A stretch of DNA of 64,000 bases from Bacillus sp. V2I10 (GTDB taxonomy: Bacteria > Bacillota > Bacilli > Bacillales > Bacillaceae): NCBI RefSeq assembly GCF_030817055.1, contig NZ_JAUSYV010000001.1:2318001-2382000 (forward strand), read 5' to 3'. The position numbers and the translations under genes were made by a program. Shown one piece after another: positions 27,801-36,500 of the stretch (position 1 is the stretch's first letter; each line of letters begins with the position of its first letter). A model generated the notes under the pieces. That model ran no database searches. It saw only the letters and a list, made by a program, of their open reading frames with translations, and was not told the origin of the DNA.

Positions 27801-28904
27801 ATGGAAAAAGTAAAAATAAGTCCTTTTCAATTGTTTTCCCTCATTATTTTATTTGAACTTGGCAGTGCTGTGGTAGTAGGGTTGGGGGTAAATGCTAAAC
27901 AAGATGCCTGGATTGCCATCCTAATTGGGATGCTTGGCGGCATGGTTCTTTTTTGTATATACCACTACCTCTTTCGTCAATACCCTGATCTTCCTTTGAC
28001 TGGTTATATCCCTAAAGTTTTCGGGAAAATAATTGGATATCCAGTGGCCGTCTTATACATTCTTTATTTTATATATATCGCTTCAAGAGTATTGAGGGAT
28101 TTAGGCAGCCTTTTAGTCATTTCTACATTGACCCAAACACCTTTATTGGTAATTAATTTATTGGTTATCTTAATTATCGCTTATGCAAATTATCTTGGAA
28201 TAGAACCATTAGCTAGAGCAGGAGAGATCTTCTTTTACATTTTTATTTTCTTTCTTATATCGGGCAATTTTTTCATTTTCGCATCAGATTTAATAGAGCC
28301 AAAAAATCTATTACCTATACTGGAAGATGGATGGAAGCCTGTTTTGAAAACGGCTTTTCCGTTGACGTTTACTTTCCCATTCGGAGAGGTGATCGTGTTT
28401 ACCATGTTGTTGCCTTATTTAAATCGGCCAGATTCAAATTTAAAGACCGGCCTGTTTTCAATACTGGTATGCGGAGTCATTCTTAGTTATATATCTGCCA
28501 TTGATATTGCGGTTCTTGGACCGCAAATGATGCAAACATCCATTTTTCCTTTGCTTGAAACCGTCAGCAAGGTAAACATTGGTGATTTTCTTCAGCGATT
28601 AGATGCGCTCGTCATTTCGATATTAGTTATTGGCTGTTTCGTTAAAATCTCCATTTTTATTTATGCAGCGGTTATTGGAACAGCTGATATGTTCAAAAAG
28701 CGAAAGCATCCCGGCATTGTTTCTGTTATATGTCTATTAACTCTGGCAGCATCTTATTTTAATGCAGAAAACTTCCAGGAACACATCTATATCGGACTAA
28801 AAATCGTTCCTGTCTATCTGCATCTTCCATTACAAACAGGCCTTCCATTGCTGTTGTTTATTGTTGTGCTGATTAGGAAAAAGCGTAAAGCCAGTATCAA
28901 ATAA
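27801..28904 (+). CDS. Germinant receptor permease subunit B (GerAB/GerKB family)
   Basis: The 367-residue protein has about ten membrane helices with family motifs: KISPFQLFSLIILFELGSAV at the start, NAKQDAWIAILIGMLGG, LGIEPLARAGEIFFYIFIFF and NIGDFLQRLDALVISILVI. It is the operon's own putative germinant-binding subunit. The frame is open from ATG 27723, which overlaps the preceding stop. I chose ATG 27801 because family members begin MEKxKIS and AAGGGG lies 12 nt upstream, although ATG 27789 or 27723 remain possible. With the minus-strand permease at 23078-24187, the locus offers two B subunits for one A/C pair. Confidence 0.9.
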   Translation: MEKVKISPFQLFSLIILFELGSAVVVGLGVNAKQDAWIAILIGMLGGMVLFCIYHYLFRQYPDLPLTGYIPKVFGKIIGYPVAVLYILYFIYIASRVLRDLGSLLVISTLTQTPLLVINLLVILIIAYANYLGIEPLARAGEIFFYIFIFFLISGNFFIFASDLIEPKNLLPILEDGWKPVLKTAFPLTFTFPFGEVIVFTMLLPYLNRPDSNLKTGLFSILVCGVILSYISAIDIAVLGPQMMQTSIFPLLETVSKVNIGDFLQRLDALVISILVIGCFVKISIFIYAAVIGTADMFKKRKHPGIVSVICLLTLAASYFNAENFQEHIYIGLKIVPVYLHLPLQTGLPLLLFIVVLIRKKRKASIK

Positions 28905-28907
28905 TAG

Positions 28908-29078
28908 AAATATTTGATGCGGCTATCCGAGTTAGGTGAAACTCTTTCAGGAGAGCATGGCATTGGAATATTAAAAGCACCCTATATGAAAAAAGAGTTA
29001 GGACACACAACTTCAGTTAAAGCAATCAAAGAAGCTTGGGACCCAAACGGCAGGTTCAATAGTAGAATAAATACATGA
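28908..29078 (+). pseudogene. C-terminal fragment of a GlcD-type FAD-linked oxidase
   Basis: The frame reads LSELGETLSGEHGIGILKAP, then VKAIKEAWDPNGRFNSRINT and TGA 29078. This is the conserved end of glycolate oxidase/D-lactate dehydrogenase subunit GlcD (GGTxSGEHGIG, DPxxxxNPG), with the final NPG altered to NSR. Only about 56 residues of a protein of about 450 remain, with an upstream TAG 28905-28907 and no start. It lies between the germination operon and the biosynthetic cluster and marks a deletion or insertion junction. Confidence 0.75.
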
Positions 29079-29121
29079 TAATACCTGTCAACGGCTTAAC
29101 CGTCATAGACTGCACAGGTTT

Positions 29122-29160
29122 AAAAAAGTTCCAATAATTGATTATTATTGGAACTTTTTT
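29122..29160. terminator. Bidirectional terminator
   Basis: Perfect 17-bp stem 29122-29138 / 29144-29160 with a 5-nt loop and A/T tracts on either side. It separates the germination operon from the minus-strand phosphopantetheinyl transferase gene. Confidence 0.88.
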
Positions 29161-29222
29161 GTTAATCGAAATTATTAATTAATCGTTTGGTGTGGTTGGT
29201 TATTTAATTCTTTTTTTAAACA

Positions 29223-29939
29223 TTACAGAAAGTCAGAACGATCCATTATTTTTATTCTTAAATTATTAATTTGTTCTAATTCCGTACAACAAACAGCAAC
29301 ATTATAATTTGGCTCTAATTGATATATTCGGAAATAATATTGACTAGAAAGATCATTTTTTCTTAGTGTTATTTTATTTTGAGACCAAGCGTCCATATCA
29401 AACCCAAAACTATCCATAGAACATTGGAGCCCTCGTCCAGTTGCCTTAACAAATGCCTCTTTTAATGTCCAAATTTCAAAGAAAAATAATAACCGTTTTT
29501 CGGGAGGGATGTTTTGTAAATAATTGATTTCTTCTTGAGTTAAGCATAATTTGATTATGGACAGATCTATGGGTTGAATTTCTTCAACATCTACGCCAAT
29601 TCTCCCAGTTGTTGTAACTCCAGAAATAATCCATTCGCCGGAATGGGATATATTAAAATCTCCTTCCCATTCGTGAAAATCTGCCAGAAATGGACGCCCT
29701 TTTTGATCTCTCCTAATAAGAAGATTAGGCAATGGTAAAGCCAACAATTTTTGTAAACGTTTTCTGATAAATAAACTGGCCAATAATGTTCTTTGCTGAT
29801 CTGCCAATTTGTGAAATCTTAAAATTCTTTGTCTCTCATCGTTTGGCAATTCTTTAAGTTTCTGTTCAATACATTTGTGTGGGAGTGGATCGCCCAGCTT
29901 AAATGCAATAACTTCTAAATTATTATCAATTTTCTTCAT
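29223..29939 (-). CDS. 4'-phosphopantetheinyl transferase, Sfp type
   Basis: The 238-residue cytosolic enzyme moves phosphopantetheine from coenzyme A to the active Ser of carrier proteins. Motifs are present in order: FNISHSGEWI (P1), IGVDVEEI (metal-binding Asp and Glu) and EIWTLKEAFVKATGRGL (P3 with W-KEA-K). The length matches Sfp (about 224 residues). GAGGT lies 5 nt before ATG 29939. It sits at the edge of the NRPS/PKS cluster, transcribed away from it, and would activate the seven carrier domains encoded there. It may also serve the whole cell, as Sfp does in B. subtilis. Confidence 0.92.
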   Translation of the reverse strand: MKKIDNNLEVIAFKLGDPLPHKCIEQKLKELPNDERQRILRFHKLADQQRTLLASLFIRKRLQKLLALPLPNLLIRRDQKGRPFLADFHEWEGDFNISHSGEWIISGVTTTGRIGVDVEEIQPIDLSIIKLCLTQEEINYLQNIPPEKRLLFFFEIWTLKEAFVKATGRGLQCSMDSFGFDMDAWSQNKITLRKNDLSSQYYFRIYQLEPNYNVAVCCTELEQINNLRIKIMDRSDFL

Positions 29940-30320
29940 GACTACCTCACTAATATCAGTATAAATGGTTTTAATATGTTCTTAATTTATAATTAGTTGT
30001 CTAATATTTCAATTATCATGAGATCTATTTAAAGTAACATATGACTGATTAGGAGATCGAGGGATGATCATTATGAAAAAATTAGATTAAATCCAACATG
30101 CAGGTTCTCCAATCTCAAGGTCAAGTCTAAAACCATTGAGGTGACTGTATATCCTCTGATTTAATTTGGAGACAGCAGAACAAAGTCCCAGGACTTTTCA
30201 AATCGTAATGTTGAAGCTGGACAAATTAGGGTCTTTAGAACTCTTGCTAGCAAGAGGGGATAAGGTTAAAATTACCATTAGAAATATTTGTAAATATTAA
30301 AATGAGGAAGGTCGGATTTA
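29940..30320 (+). other. Intergenic region between divergent genes
   Basis: No supported gene. Short frames near 30063 and 30209 (a stretch like LGSLELLLARGDKVKITI) have no family resemblance I can defend. It should hold promoters for the transferase on the minus strand and the S12 hydrolase on the plus strand, but no clear boxes are visible. Confidence 0.4.
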
Positions 30321-31349
30321 ATGGAGCTTTCTGAAAGAATTAAAGAATTTGTAATGAACTATGATGATAGATTACGATTCTCTGGCGCAATCTTAATTCA
30401 AAATGAAAAAAAGATATTTGAGGGTGGATTTGGCTACGCCAATCGAAGCGAACATATCCCCATTACGTCACGGACCAGATTTGGAATGGCATCTGGTTGT
30501 AAAGTTTTCACCTCAGTAGCGATATGTCAACTAGTTGAGAAGGAGATTTTAACTTTCGATACCTGTCTCAAAGATTGTCTGGATATCTCATTTCCACATT
30601 TCCATCCAAATGTTACAATTCACCACCTATTAACACATACCTCAGGAGTACCAGATTATTTCGATGAAGAAGTGATGAGTGATTTTGAAGAGTTATGGAA
30701 AGCTGTCCCTATGTATTCTATTAAATCACCAAAAGATTTTTTACCTATGTTCCAGGATCATCCTATGAAGTTTAATAGTGGGAGTAAGTTTTCTTATAGT
30801 AATGCAGGATATATTTTACTTGGGTTGATTGTAGAACGAATGACAGGGATGACATTTCCAGAGTATGTTACGGAAAATATATTTCGAGTTTGTGATATGT
30901 CAGACTCTGGGTATTTCCGGATGGATAAACTGCCTGAACGGACGGCACTAGGATATATTGATAGCGAAGAAGGTAACGATTGGAGAACAAATATTTATTC
31001 CGTTCCTATAGTAGGAGGTCCAGATGGGGGAGCATTTACAACCGTGTTAGACTTAGCAAAGTTTTGGAATGGATTATTAAATGCGAAACTATTAGGTAAA
31101 GAGTATACGGATAGGTTATTAACTCCCTATGTTAAGAGCAACAATGATATCTATTATGGATATGGGGTTTGGATTTCAATGAACAATGATGATGTGCTCA
31201 AATATTTTATATTTGGATTTGATCCAGGTGTTAGAATTCATTCCTCTGTAAATGCAAAATCGAAGATACAATCTCATATTATGTCGAATATTGATCAAAG
31301 TGTAGTTCCTATTGTAACTGGGATTGATAAACTGATTTCTGAAAAATAG
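30321..31349 (+). CDS. Stand-alone S12 (beta-lactamase-fold) serine hydrolase
   Basis: The 342-residue protein has the serine beta-lactamase/DD-peptidase fold: MASGCKVFTS (S-x-x-K), LLTHTSGVPDYF, and FSYSNAGYILLG (Y-x-N). The third motif, usually H-x-G, is replaced by a divergent FGFDPG near the end. No signal peptide is visible (MELSERIKEFVMNYDD), so it is probably cytosolic. AGGAAGG lies about 10 nt before ATG 30321. Being next to an NRPS cluster with a membrane-bound S12 prodrug peptidase, it could act on a peptide intermediate or in self-protection; both are inference. Confidence 0.85.
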   Translation: MELSERIKEFVMNYDDRLRFSGAILIQNEKKIFEGGFGYANRSEHIPITSRTRFGMASGCKVFTSVAICQLVEKEILTFDTCLKDCLDISFPHFHPNVTIHHLLTHTSGVPDYFDEEVMSDFEELWKAVPMYSIKSPKDFLPMFQDHPMKFNSGSKFSYSNAGYILLGLIVERMTGMTFPEYVTENIFRVCDMSDSGYFRMDKLPERTALGYIDSEEGNDWRTNIYSVPIVGGPDGGAFTTVLDLAKFWNGLLNAKLLGKEYTDRLLTPYVKSNNDIYYGYGVWISMNNDDVLKYFIFGFDPGVRIHSSVNAKSKIQSHIMSNIDQSVVPIVTGIDKLISEK

Positions 31350-31605
31350 ATTTAGGATTCATTTTGGAAAAAATATGTTCTTTCTTCTGATGCCTAAAGA
31401 ATAAGGAAATATATGACTATTTATCTATTGGTATCTTTTATGTATATAACAATAATGGGGGTATGGTTAGAAAATTGGATCTGTAATAGACAGTTCTGGG
31501 TTTTGATGAAATTCGGAAGTTTATTGGTATTTATAAAGAAACTATAAATAAATGATTCAGGTCGTAAATCAAGATCATTGATTTCTATTAAAAGGAGTTA
31601 ATAAC

Positions 31606-32619
31606 ATGAATAGTGAAATTAACCAATTAGAAGCGACGAACCCCCCACAAGAGTTAGAAAAGCACCGTTTTTCGAAAGAAATTATGTTAAAAATCCGCGA
31701 CTTACAACAACGTAATAATTGGTATAATTTTTTTGCTATAGGACTGGATTGGTTTATCATCTCCTTGGCAATTGTTCTCAATTATTTTATACCAACTGTT
31801 TGGATGTATTTAATTAGTCTCGTTATCATCGGCAGCCGTATGCGTGGTTTGGATATCATGATGCATGAGTCAAGTCATCGTATGCTGTTTAAAAACCGTA
31901 AATTAAATAAGTGGGTTGCATGTTTTTTTGCAGCCTATCCGATTATGATTTCTCATAAAGCTTACTGTAAGAGTCATATGAGTCACCACAAATACTTGTG
32001 GAGTGAGGTAGATCCTGATAAACAAAGGTATCAAATAGTTGGTTTGGATAAACCTCCTGAAAATAGGATGAAGTTTTTTATTCATCATTGCTTAAAACCA
32101 TTGTTATTGGTGCATGTGCCCAACTATTTAATCGGAATGATTAAAGTAACCGCATATGCAAAAGATGAACCTCGTTTGGATCAGGTAATCCGAACTGTGT
32201 ATTGGGGTGTTATCATAATTAATTCAATTATTTTTGGTTTTTGGCAAGAGTTAATCCTTTTCTGGTTTGTACCATTTTTAACAACATTCCAAGTGTTAAA
32301 GTATTGGGCAGAAATGGCCGAACACGCTGGGCTAGAGTCTGAACAGGAGATATTTGCATCAAGAAATTCTTTTGGGAATTGGTTTGAGCGCAGTCTAATC
32401 CACCCTCACCGAAATTCATACCATTTAGTTCATCACCTTTTCCCTGCTGTTCCGCATTACAATATAAAGAAGGCTCATCTAATATTATTAGAAGATTCAG
32501 AATATCAAAAAGCACACCATTGTACGGGCTTCTTTTTGTCTTCTGCACCAGGGTTTTCATCGGTAATTGATGATATTCAAGGTCGTATACCATTTTGGAA
32601 TAAATTAAAGAACAAATAG
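31606..32619 (+). CDS. Membrane fatty acid desaturase-like protein
   Basis: The 337-residue membrane protein has the three His boxes of the membrane di-iron desaturase/hydroxylase family: HESSHRM (about 87-92), HMSHHKY (about 125-130) and HLVHHLFP (about 285-290), with hydrophobic helices before and between them. It would introduce a double bond or hydroxyl into an acyl chain at the cytosolic membrane face. AAGGAG lies 9 nt before the ATG. It is in line with the NRPS genes, 190 bp upstream of the thioesterase, so it may shape the fatty acid used to cap the peptide. A role in membrane lipid modification cannot be excluded. Confidence 0.85.
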   Translation: MNSEINQLEATNPPQELEKHRFSKEIMLKIRDLQQRNNWYNFFAIGLDWFIISLAIVLNYFIPTVWMYLISLVIIGSRMRGLDIMMHESSHRMLFKNRKLNKWVACFFAAYPIMISHKAYCKSHMSHHKYLWSEVDPDKQRYQIVGLDKPPENRMKFFIHHCLKPLLLVHVPNYLIGMIKVTAYAKDEPRLDQVIRTVYWGVIIINSIIFGFWQELILFWFVPFLTTFQVLKYWAEMAEHAGLESEQEIFASRNSFGNWFERSLIHPHRNSYHLVHHLFPAVPHYNIKKAHLILLEDSEYQKAHHCTGFFLSSAPGFSSVIDDIQGRIPFWNKLKNK

Positions 32620-32811
32620 TTTCATACGCGTTTTATATAGGCTTTATAGAAATTTAATGGTTTGCCAAAGATGTTTTTCCTGATTGCACTCTATAAATAT
32701 AAGTAGGGGGCAAGTTTAACAAAACCTTGGGAGGTGTCGGGTAACTTATTAATCTCTATTAAGCCTTTTAGTTTAGTATTCAAATCAATTTATTCGGGAA
32801 GGGGATAATGA

Positions 32812-33540
32812 ATGAGTAATTTGGTTCTTTTTTGTTTTCCCTACGCTGGAGGATCTGGGTCAATATATAATAATTGGCGCAATTATTTACATCCTAGCAT
32901 TGAGCTGCATCCTATTCACTATGCAGGGAGAGGAAGTAGATTTCAAGAATGTTGCTATCATGATATGAAGGATATCACAAATGATATATTCGAAAACATA
33001 AATCCGTATATAAACAAAAGTAAATATTCCTTTTTTGGACATAGCATGGGAGGACTTATCGCCTATGAACTTTGTAAAAAAATGGTGAGCGAAGGCTTTC
33101 ATTCACCTGTTCATATTTTTCTGTCTGGCATAAAACCTCCCAACTATATAAGAGACAAGAAAGTTCATAATTTACCTGAAAAAGAATTCAAAGAAAAAAT
33201 ATTTAAACTAAATGGTACTCCAAAAGAGATTCTTAATAATCAGGAGTTAATGGATATATTTTTACCGATTTTAAGGTCTGACTTTAAATTGATAGAAGAA
33301 TATGAATTTAGTAAAGAAGGGTACAAATTAAACACTAGTATTACTGCCATGTACGGTAAGCAGGATGACGTTACTGAGGAAGATATGAAAAAATGGACTG
33401 ACTTTACTTCAAAAGATAGTCAAGTCCGTGGCTATCCAGGAGGACACTTTTTTATTAATGAAAATTATATTGATATCATAGATCTGATCAATTTGACATT
33501 GGTTGGGAGAGGCGGTTTTTATGATCCATCATACTTATAA
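32812..33540 (+). CDS. Type II thioesterase (editing hydrolase of the NRPS/PKS line)
   Basis: The 242-residue alpha/beta hydrolase is typical of external thioesterases such as SrfAD. It has FCFPYAGGSG and YAGRGSRF at the start, FFGHSMGG (nucleophile Ser), an Asp region near MYGKQDDVTEE and GGHFFINE (His). These enzymes clear misprimed carrier domains. The gene starts at ATG 32812, 7 nt after AAGGGG. Its 3' end overlaps the first NRPS gene by 20 bp, and the NRPS ribosome binding site lies inside it, so the two are co-translated. Confidence 0.93.
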   Translation: MSNLVLFCFPYAGGSGSIYNNWRNYLHPSIELHPIHYAGRGSRFQECCYHDMKDITNDIFENINPYINKSKYSFFGHSMGGLIAYELCKKMVSEGFHSPVHIFLSGIKPPNYIRDKKVHNLPEKEFKEKIFKLNGTPKEILNNQELMDIFLPILRSDFKLIEEYEFSKEGYKLNTSITAMYGKQDDVTEEDMKKWTDFTSKDSQVRGYPGGHFFINENYIDIIDLINLTLVGRGGFYDPSYL

Positions 33541-36500
33541 TAAAGATTTGTTAACTGATGAAGAAAAATTTTGGTTGAGTCAACTATCCGCGAATTTAAG
33601 CATGAGTAGCTTTACTAATTATAATAATAAAGTTGATTTAGAAGATCGTAAACGTAAGTTATTTACATATAAATTACCAGGTGAAATATCCCGTGAAATC
33701 CTCAAAATGAGCGATCAATCTGAATATGGGTTATTCATCATTCTGATGAGCGGGGTAAAATACTTACTTTCGATATATACGGGTAATGGAGATGTCTCAA
33801 TCGGAACCCCAGTAATAAAATCAAAGTCTGGGGCAGCTTATCAAGATCATCAACTGATCATACGAAGTGACATACATAGCGGAATGTCATTTAAAGAGCT
33901 TCTATTTAAAGTGCAGCAAAACATTTCAGATGCCAATAAAAACCAGAAAGTATCACATGATAAATTAGTAAAATTATTAGGTTTTGATTCTGCAACCTCT
34001 AATAGACTGAACCCCCTTACAGTTGTCCAGCTTGAAAATATTCAACCCAACAGTTCAAATTACTATTCCTATGCCGACACGGTCTTCAATTTCACCTGGC
34101 ATGGAAGCACGATTGAATGCTTTATAACTTATAAAGAAACGATAGAAGAATTGATCGGAAAAATTACCGATCAACTGACTCATTTCTTTAGAGCAGTGGT
34201 GGACAACCCTAATATACGCCTTTCTGAAATCGATATTTTATCCAAAGATAAGAATCAAATTTTAAATGAGTTTAACAACACTACTACAGATTTTCCTAGA
34301 GACAAGTCGGTTGTTGAATTGTTTGAACGACAAGTGTCAAAAACTCCTCATGAGACAGCTGTCGTTTATCAAGGTCAAAAGTTAACTTATCAGGAATTAA
34401 ATATAAAAGCGAATCATATAGCAAATGAATTGGTTAAGCTGGGGATTAAAGAAAATTGTGTAGTAGGAAGTATGTTGGATAGATCGCTCGAGCTTCCAAT
34501 CGGTATATTAGGAATTTTAAAGGCAGGAGCAGCTTATTTACCCATTGATCCAAACTATCCAAATGAACGTATAAAAAAGATTATAGGAAATTCCAACGTA
34601 GATATAATTTTGAAATGCAGTCATGATCACCATGAGTATATTAATCAGACTACTCTATTTATTGATATCGATACAACTTTAGGCAAGGGTACACCAGTAG
34701 CAATGGAAAAAAATCCAGAGTTGGAAATCTCATCTGAAAGTTTAATGTATGTTCTTTACACCTCGGGAAGTACTGGTGAGCCTAAAGGGGTTATGGTAAA
34801 AAGAAATTCATTTGTAAACCTGCTCTACTGGTATACTAATGAATTTGATATAAATGAAGCCAGCAATTTATTATTAATTGCCCCAATAAGTTTCGACACT
34901 GCGCATAAGAATTTATTTGCTCCATTAATAAGAGGAGGACGATTACACCTCTTTGAGCCGGGTATGTACGATTATAATAAAATGTCAGATTATATTGACC
35001 TTTATAAAATTACAACTATAAATTGTACACCAAGTGGTTTTTATCCATTGGTTGATTATAATGAAGAATCGAATTACAGCAGGTTAACATCACTGAAGCA
35101 TGTCTTCTTAGGCGGTGAATCTATTAATTGTAAAAAGTTGAAACCATTGGCGGAGTCATCTAACTTCAATAGTGAAATAGTAAATACTTATGGACCTACT
35201 GAGTGCACGGATATTGCCTCCTTCTACCGAGTCAGCAATCAAGAATTAAAACAACAGAAGACAATTCCTATCGGAAAGCCACTCAATAATGTGGAACTAT
35301 ACATTGTTAATCAAGAAATGGACCTCCTGCCTATTGGTGTAACAGGAGAATTATGTATTGCTGGAATCGGATTGTCACAGGGTTACTACAATGCACCAGT
35401 TTTAACTAAAGAAAAGTTTGTGGAGTTTCCGCATATTCCCGGGAAAAAAGTTTATAAAACTGGGGATATGGCGAGGTGGATGCCTGATGGGAATATTGAA
35501 TTTATTGGAAGAAAAGACAATCTTACAAAGATAAGAGGCTTTCGGGTAGAAGTAGGTGAAATTGAGACTTGCCTTTTGAAACATCATGATGTGGAGGAAG
35601 CAGTTGTTGTTGCGATGGAAGATACTCTTGGTACAAAAGAGTTAAGTGCTTATTTTGTTGCCAAGGGGGATATAGCGAATGCGGAATTAAGAAATTTCTT
35701 AATTAAAAGGGTGCCAGATTTCATGGTCCCAGCTTATTTCACTCAACTGAATAAAATGCCTCTCAATCAAAATGGAAAAATTGATCGAAAAGCACTGCCA
35801 GTGCCTGAAATGGATAACGCGTCAAGCTCAAGTTATATCGCACCTGAAGGTGAACTGGAAAGAATTATCGCGGGTATCTGGGAAGAAGTTCTTAAAATTG
35901 AAAGAATAGGAGTTTATGATAACTTCTTTGAATTAGGCGGCCATTCGTTAAAGGCTGCTTCAATTATACTGAAGATAAACCAAGTATTTGAAACAAATCT
36001 GCAATTAAGCGAAATGTTTAAACAACCAACCATAAAAGAAGTTGTCAGTCAAATTACTAAGATGCAACAACATAAGAGCTCAGCCGTTTTACCAGTGAAA
36101 GAAAGAGAATACTATCCCGTCTCATCACAGCAGAAAAGATTATTTATCATGTGGCAGCTTAATCGAGACTCAGTGGCCTATAATTTGCCATCTTCAATAA
36201 TTATAGAAGGTAATCTTAATCCTGATAAGTTGGTGATAGTTTTCCAGAACCTCGTTGATCGTCATGAATCTTTGCGCACATCATTTTCTTTTGTCGATGG
36301 TCAGCTGGTACAGTCTGTTCATCCTAGATTAGATGTTATTGTAGATTTTGTGGAAGCCCCTAAAGATAGACTAATGGAATTTGTAAAGAGTTTAGTCAAG
36401 CCTTTTAATCTGGAAAAACCTCCTCTTTTTAGAGTAACGGTTATGAAAATCGGAGAAAATAAGCATTTGCTGTTGACTGATGCTCATCATATCGTTTTTG

